DNA from: Posidoniimonas corsicana
Lineage (GTDB): Bacteria > Planctomycetota > Planctomycetia > Pirellulales > Lacipirellulaceae
NCBI RefSeq assembly: GCF_007859765.1
Contig: NZ_SIHJ01000001.1
Span: 744,767-808,766 of the forward strand
Reading direction: 5' to 3'
DNA: 64,000 nt
Shown: piece after piece, positions 62,972 to 64,000 of the stretch
Layout: each line of letters begins with the position of its first letter
How positions within the stretch are numbered: position 1 is the first letter of the stretch
Notes under the pieces: generated by a model
Seen by the model: only the letters and a program-made list of their open reading frames with translations
Databases searched by the model: none
Told to the model about the DNA's origin: nothing
Position numbers and translations under genes: made by a program

Positions 62972-64000
62972 CTAGCGCAGGAATCCGGGCAGGTAGGCCT
63001 TCCACCCGCGTGTGGTGCGGGGCGCCTCTTCCTCGTTGGACTTCTCGTCCTCGGCCAGGACCGGCGCCTGCCGCTCGACAAGCGGCGTGTGCCGCTGCAG
63101 GAACTGCGCCCAGTAGCCGTCGAGCGTGTCCTGACAATCGGTCACGCGACCATCCGCGAGCGCCGCCTTGGCGGACTGCAGCACGTTGACCAGCGCCAGG
63201 CGCTGACGGCGGGCCTCGGGGCCGAGCTCGTAATCTAACGGGAACGACAACGCGTGCAGCTCCAGCTTGTCAATCGACACCTCAACGTTCTTGGCGTCGA
63301 ACACGATCCTCATCGGCGTCGCGGCGCCGAGCGGCAGGTCCTCGGCGAACACAAACTGCCGCCAGCTATCTTCCTTGGCCAGCGTCTCGGCGCTGATGGT
63401 CGTGAACAGCTCGTCCTCGGTGCTTCCGGTGAGGTAGCGGATGGTCAGGCTGCTGTCTCCCGACTTGCGCTTTGCCCGCACGAAGAAGGTCATCACGAGC
63501 TGCCGTGTCTCGGGCGGGGTGAACGGCGTGCTGGCTAGCCGCACCACGGTCGGACCCGCCGTGATCGACACGCTCGACTCCCCGTCCACCGCCCCGTCGG
63601 TCGTGGCGGACACGACGCCCTGGTCGTCCTCGCTTACCCGGGACCAGCCCGCCGGCAACCCGTCGGCGGCGACCTCCTCGAATGAGAGATTTGCGCAGCC
63701 GTCGAACGTCGACTTGGCGTTGAGGTCCCGCAGGCCTAGTTGCTCGACCTCATCCCCCAGCGTTTCAAGCGCGTCGGTCTGCTCCTCGAGCCGCACGCCG
63801 GTCACCGCGACGTCGCGGCTGTCGAAGCGGTAGACGGCCACCCCGTGGGCCGGCAGGTCCAGCGGCAGCAGGTGCTTGCCGGCGTCGATCCGCGCGATGG
63901 GCGTGGAGGATTCGGCGTCGGCCGCCACCCTCTGCACCGAACTCGATCCCGGCGCGTCGAGCGTGAAGGTCGCCGACAGAGGCCAGTCGCTCGGGTTCGC
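62972..64000 (-). CDS. secreted-type protein, partial at the right edge
   Basis: The frame is open from the right edge of the window (64000) to the stop at 62972, so the N-terminus is missing; at least 340 residues are seen. The visible part begins in a beta-rich region (WPLSATFTLDAPG), passes a jelly-roll-like section (VVRLASTPFTPPETRQLVM, SSLTIRYLTGSTED, MRIVFDAKNVEVSIDKLEL) that resembles carbohydrate-binding modules, and ends with a helical part and an acidic tail. No catalytic motif is seen. It may be the C-terminus of a surface glycoside hydrolase or a sugar-binding protein. The gene lies 23 bases before the HTTM-like gene. Confidence 0.72.
   Translation of the reverse strand, partial: ANPSDWPLSATFTLDAPGSSSVQRVAADAESSTPIARIDAGKHLLPLDLPAHGVAVYRFDSRDVAVTGVRLEEQTDALETLGDEVEQLGLRDLNAKSTFDGCANLSFEEVAADGLPAGWSRVSEDDQGVVSATTDGAVDGESSVSITAGPTVVRLASTPFTPPETRQLVMTFFVRAKRKSGDSSLTIRYLTGSTEDELFTTISAETLAKEDSWRQFVFAEDLPLGAATPMRIVFDAKNVEVSIDKLELHALSFPLDYELGPEARRQRLALVNVLQSAKAALADGRVTDCQDTLDGYWAQFLQRHTPLVERQAPVLAEDEKSNEEEAPRTTRGWKAYLPGFLR

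Overview
The window is high-GC bacterial DNA (about two thirds G+C by eye) and almost certainly comes from a planctomycete of the order Pirellulales, plausibly Lacipirellulaceae. The main clues are a TIGR02999-type ECF sigma factor, PEP-CTERM proteins carrying dockerin-like GDYNxDGxVDAxDY repeats, an ABC permease fused to a CPBP protease, YdjY-domain and TylF-like proteins, futalosine-pathway menaquinone genes, and many secreted proteins of planctomycete type. No rRNA, tRNA, CRISPR array, insertion sequence or phage gene was found.

Layout. 0.1-7 kb: a Gfo/Idh/MocA-like oxidoreductase without the usual catalytic lysine, transketolase, a secreted hypothetical, a convergent ECF sigma factor, and a LuxR-type regulator whose receiver has lost its phosphorylation residues. 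7-17 kb, minus strand: an amidohydrolase that fits aminodeoxyfutalosine deaminase, a NatAB-like ABC system whose permease is fused to a CPBP protease, mqnC, mqnA, and a second ABC-2 system with its own ATPase and a membrane-anchored partner. 17-30 kb: secreted proteins, a zinc-ribbon protein, aroA, a beta-propeller protein, a YdeP-like molybdopterin oxidoreductase, a YdjY-domain protein, a YggS-type PLP protein and ispG. 30-38 kb: a TVGYGD potassium channel with a TrkA domain, a TylF-like methyltransferase, a von Willebrand factor A protein, a sugar isomerase, an ArfB-like rescue factor, a hemerythrin-like protein, a UVR-motif protein and csrA. 38-46 kb: a cell-surface group with a dihaem cytochrome c peroxidase carrying dockerin repeats, an HEITH metallopeptidase coupled to a tiny lipoprotein, and a 1173-residue repeat-rich PEP-CTERM protein. 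47-59 kb: cdsA and plsC, then an exopolysaccharide cluster (GT4, flippase, deacetylase, FemAB/CelD-like acyltransferase on the minus strand; Wzz, O-antigen ligase/polymerase, WecG/TagA, and a sulfatase-like protein without catalytic residues on the plus strand). 59-64 kb: queG, a dus gene, a multi-TM HTTM-like protein, and a secreted protein that runs off the right edge.

The most unusual non-coding structure is a dispersed repeat of about 290 bp. It is present twice in inverted orientation (29645-29935 and 42430-42717), each time between the 3' ends of convergent genes. Both copies keep the same spacing of four GGACAAAAC/GTTTTGTCC boxes while most of the sequence between the boxes has diverged. 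A second, unrelated hairpin repeat lies between cdsA and plsC. Several genes (dus, the sulfatase-like gene, ispG, the HTTM-like gene) have a -10-like hexamer 6-7 bases before the start codon, which suggests leaderless transcripts.

How the genes fit together: aroA makes the chorismate precursor, and MqnA and MqnC use chorismate in menaquinone synthesis. The envelope genes (cdsA, plsC, the polysaccharide cluster, PEP-CTERM proteins) form a surface-building set, although no exosortase is visible here. CsrA and the ECF and LuxR regulators are the likely control genes.
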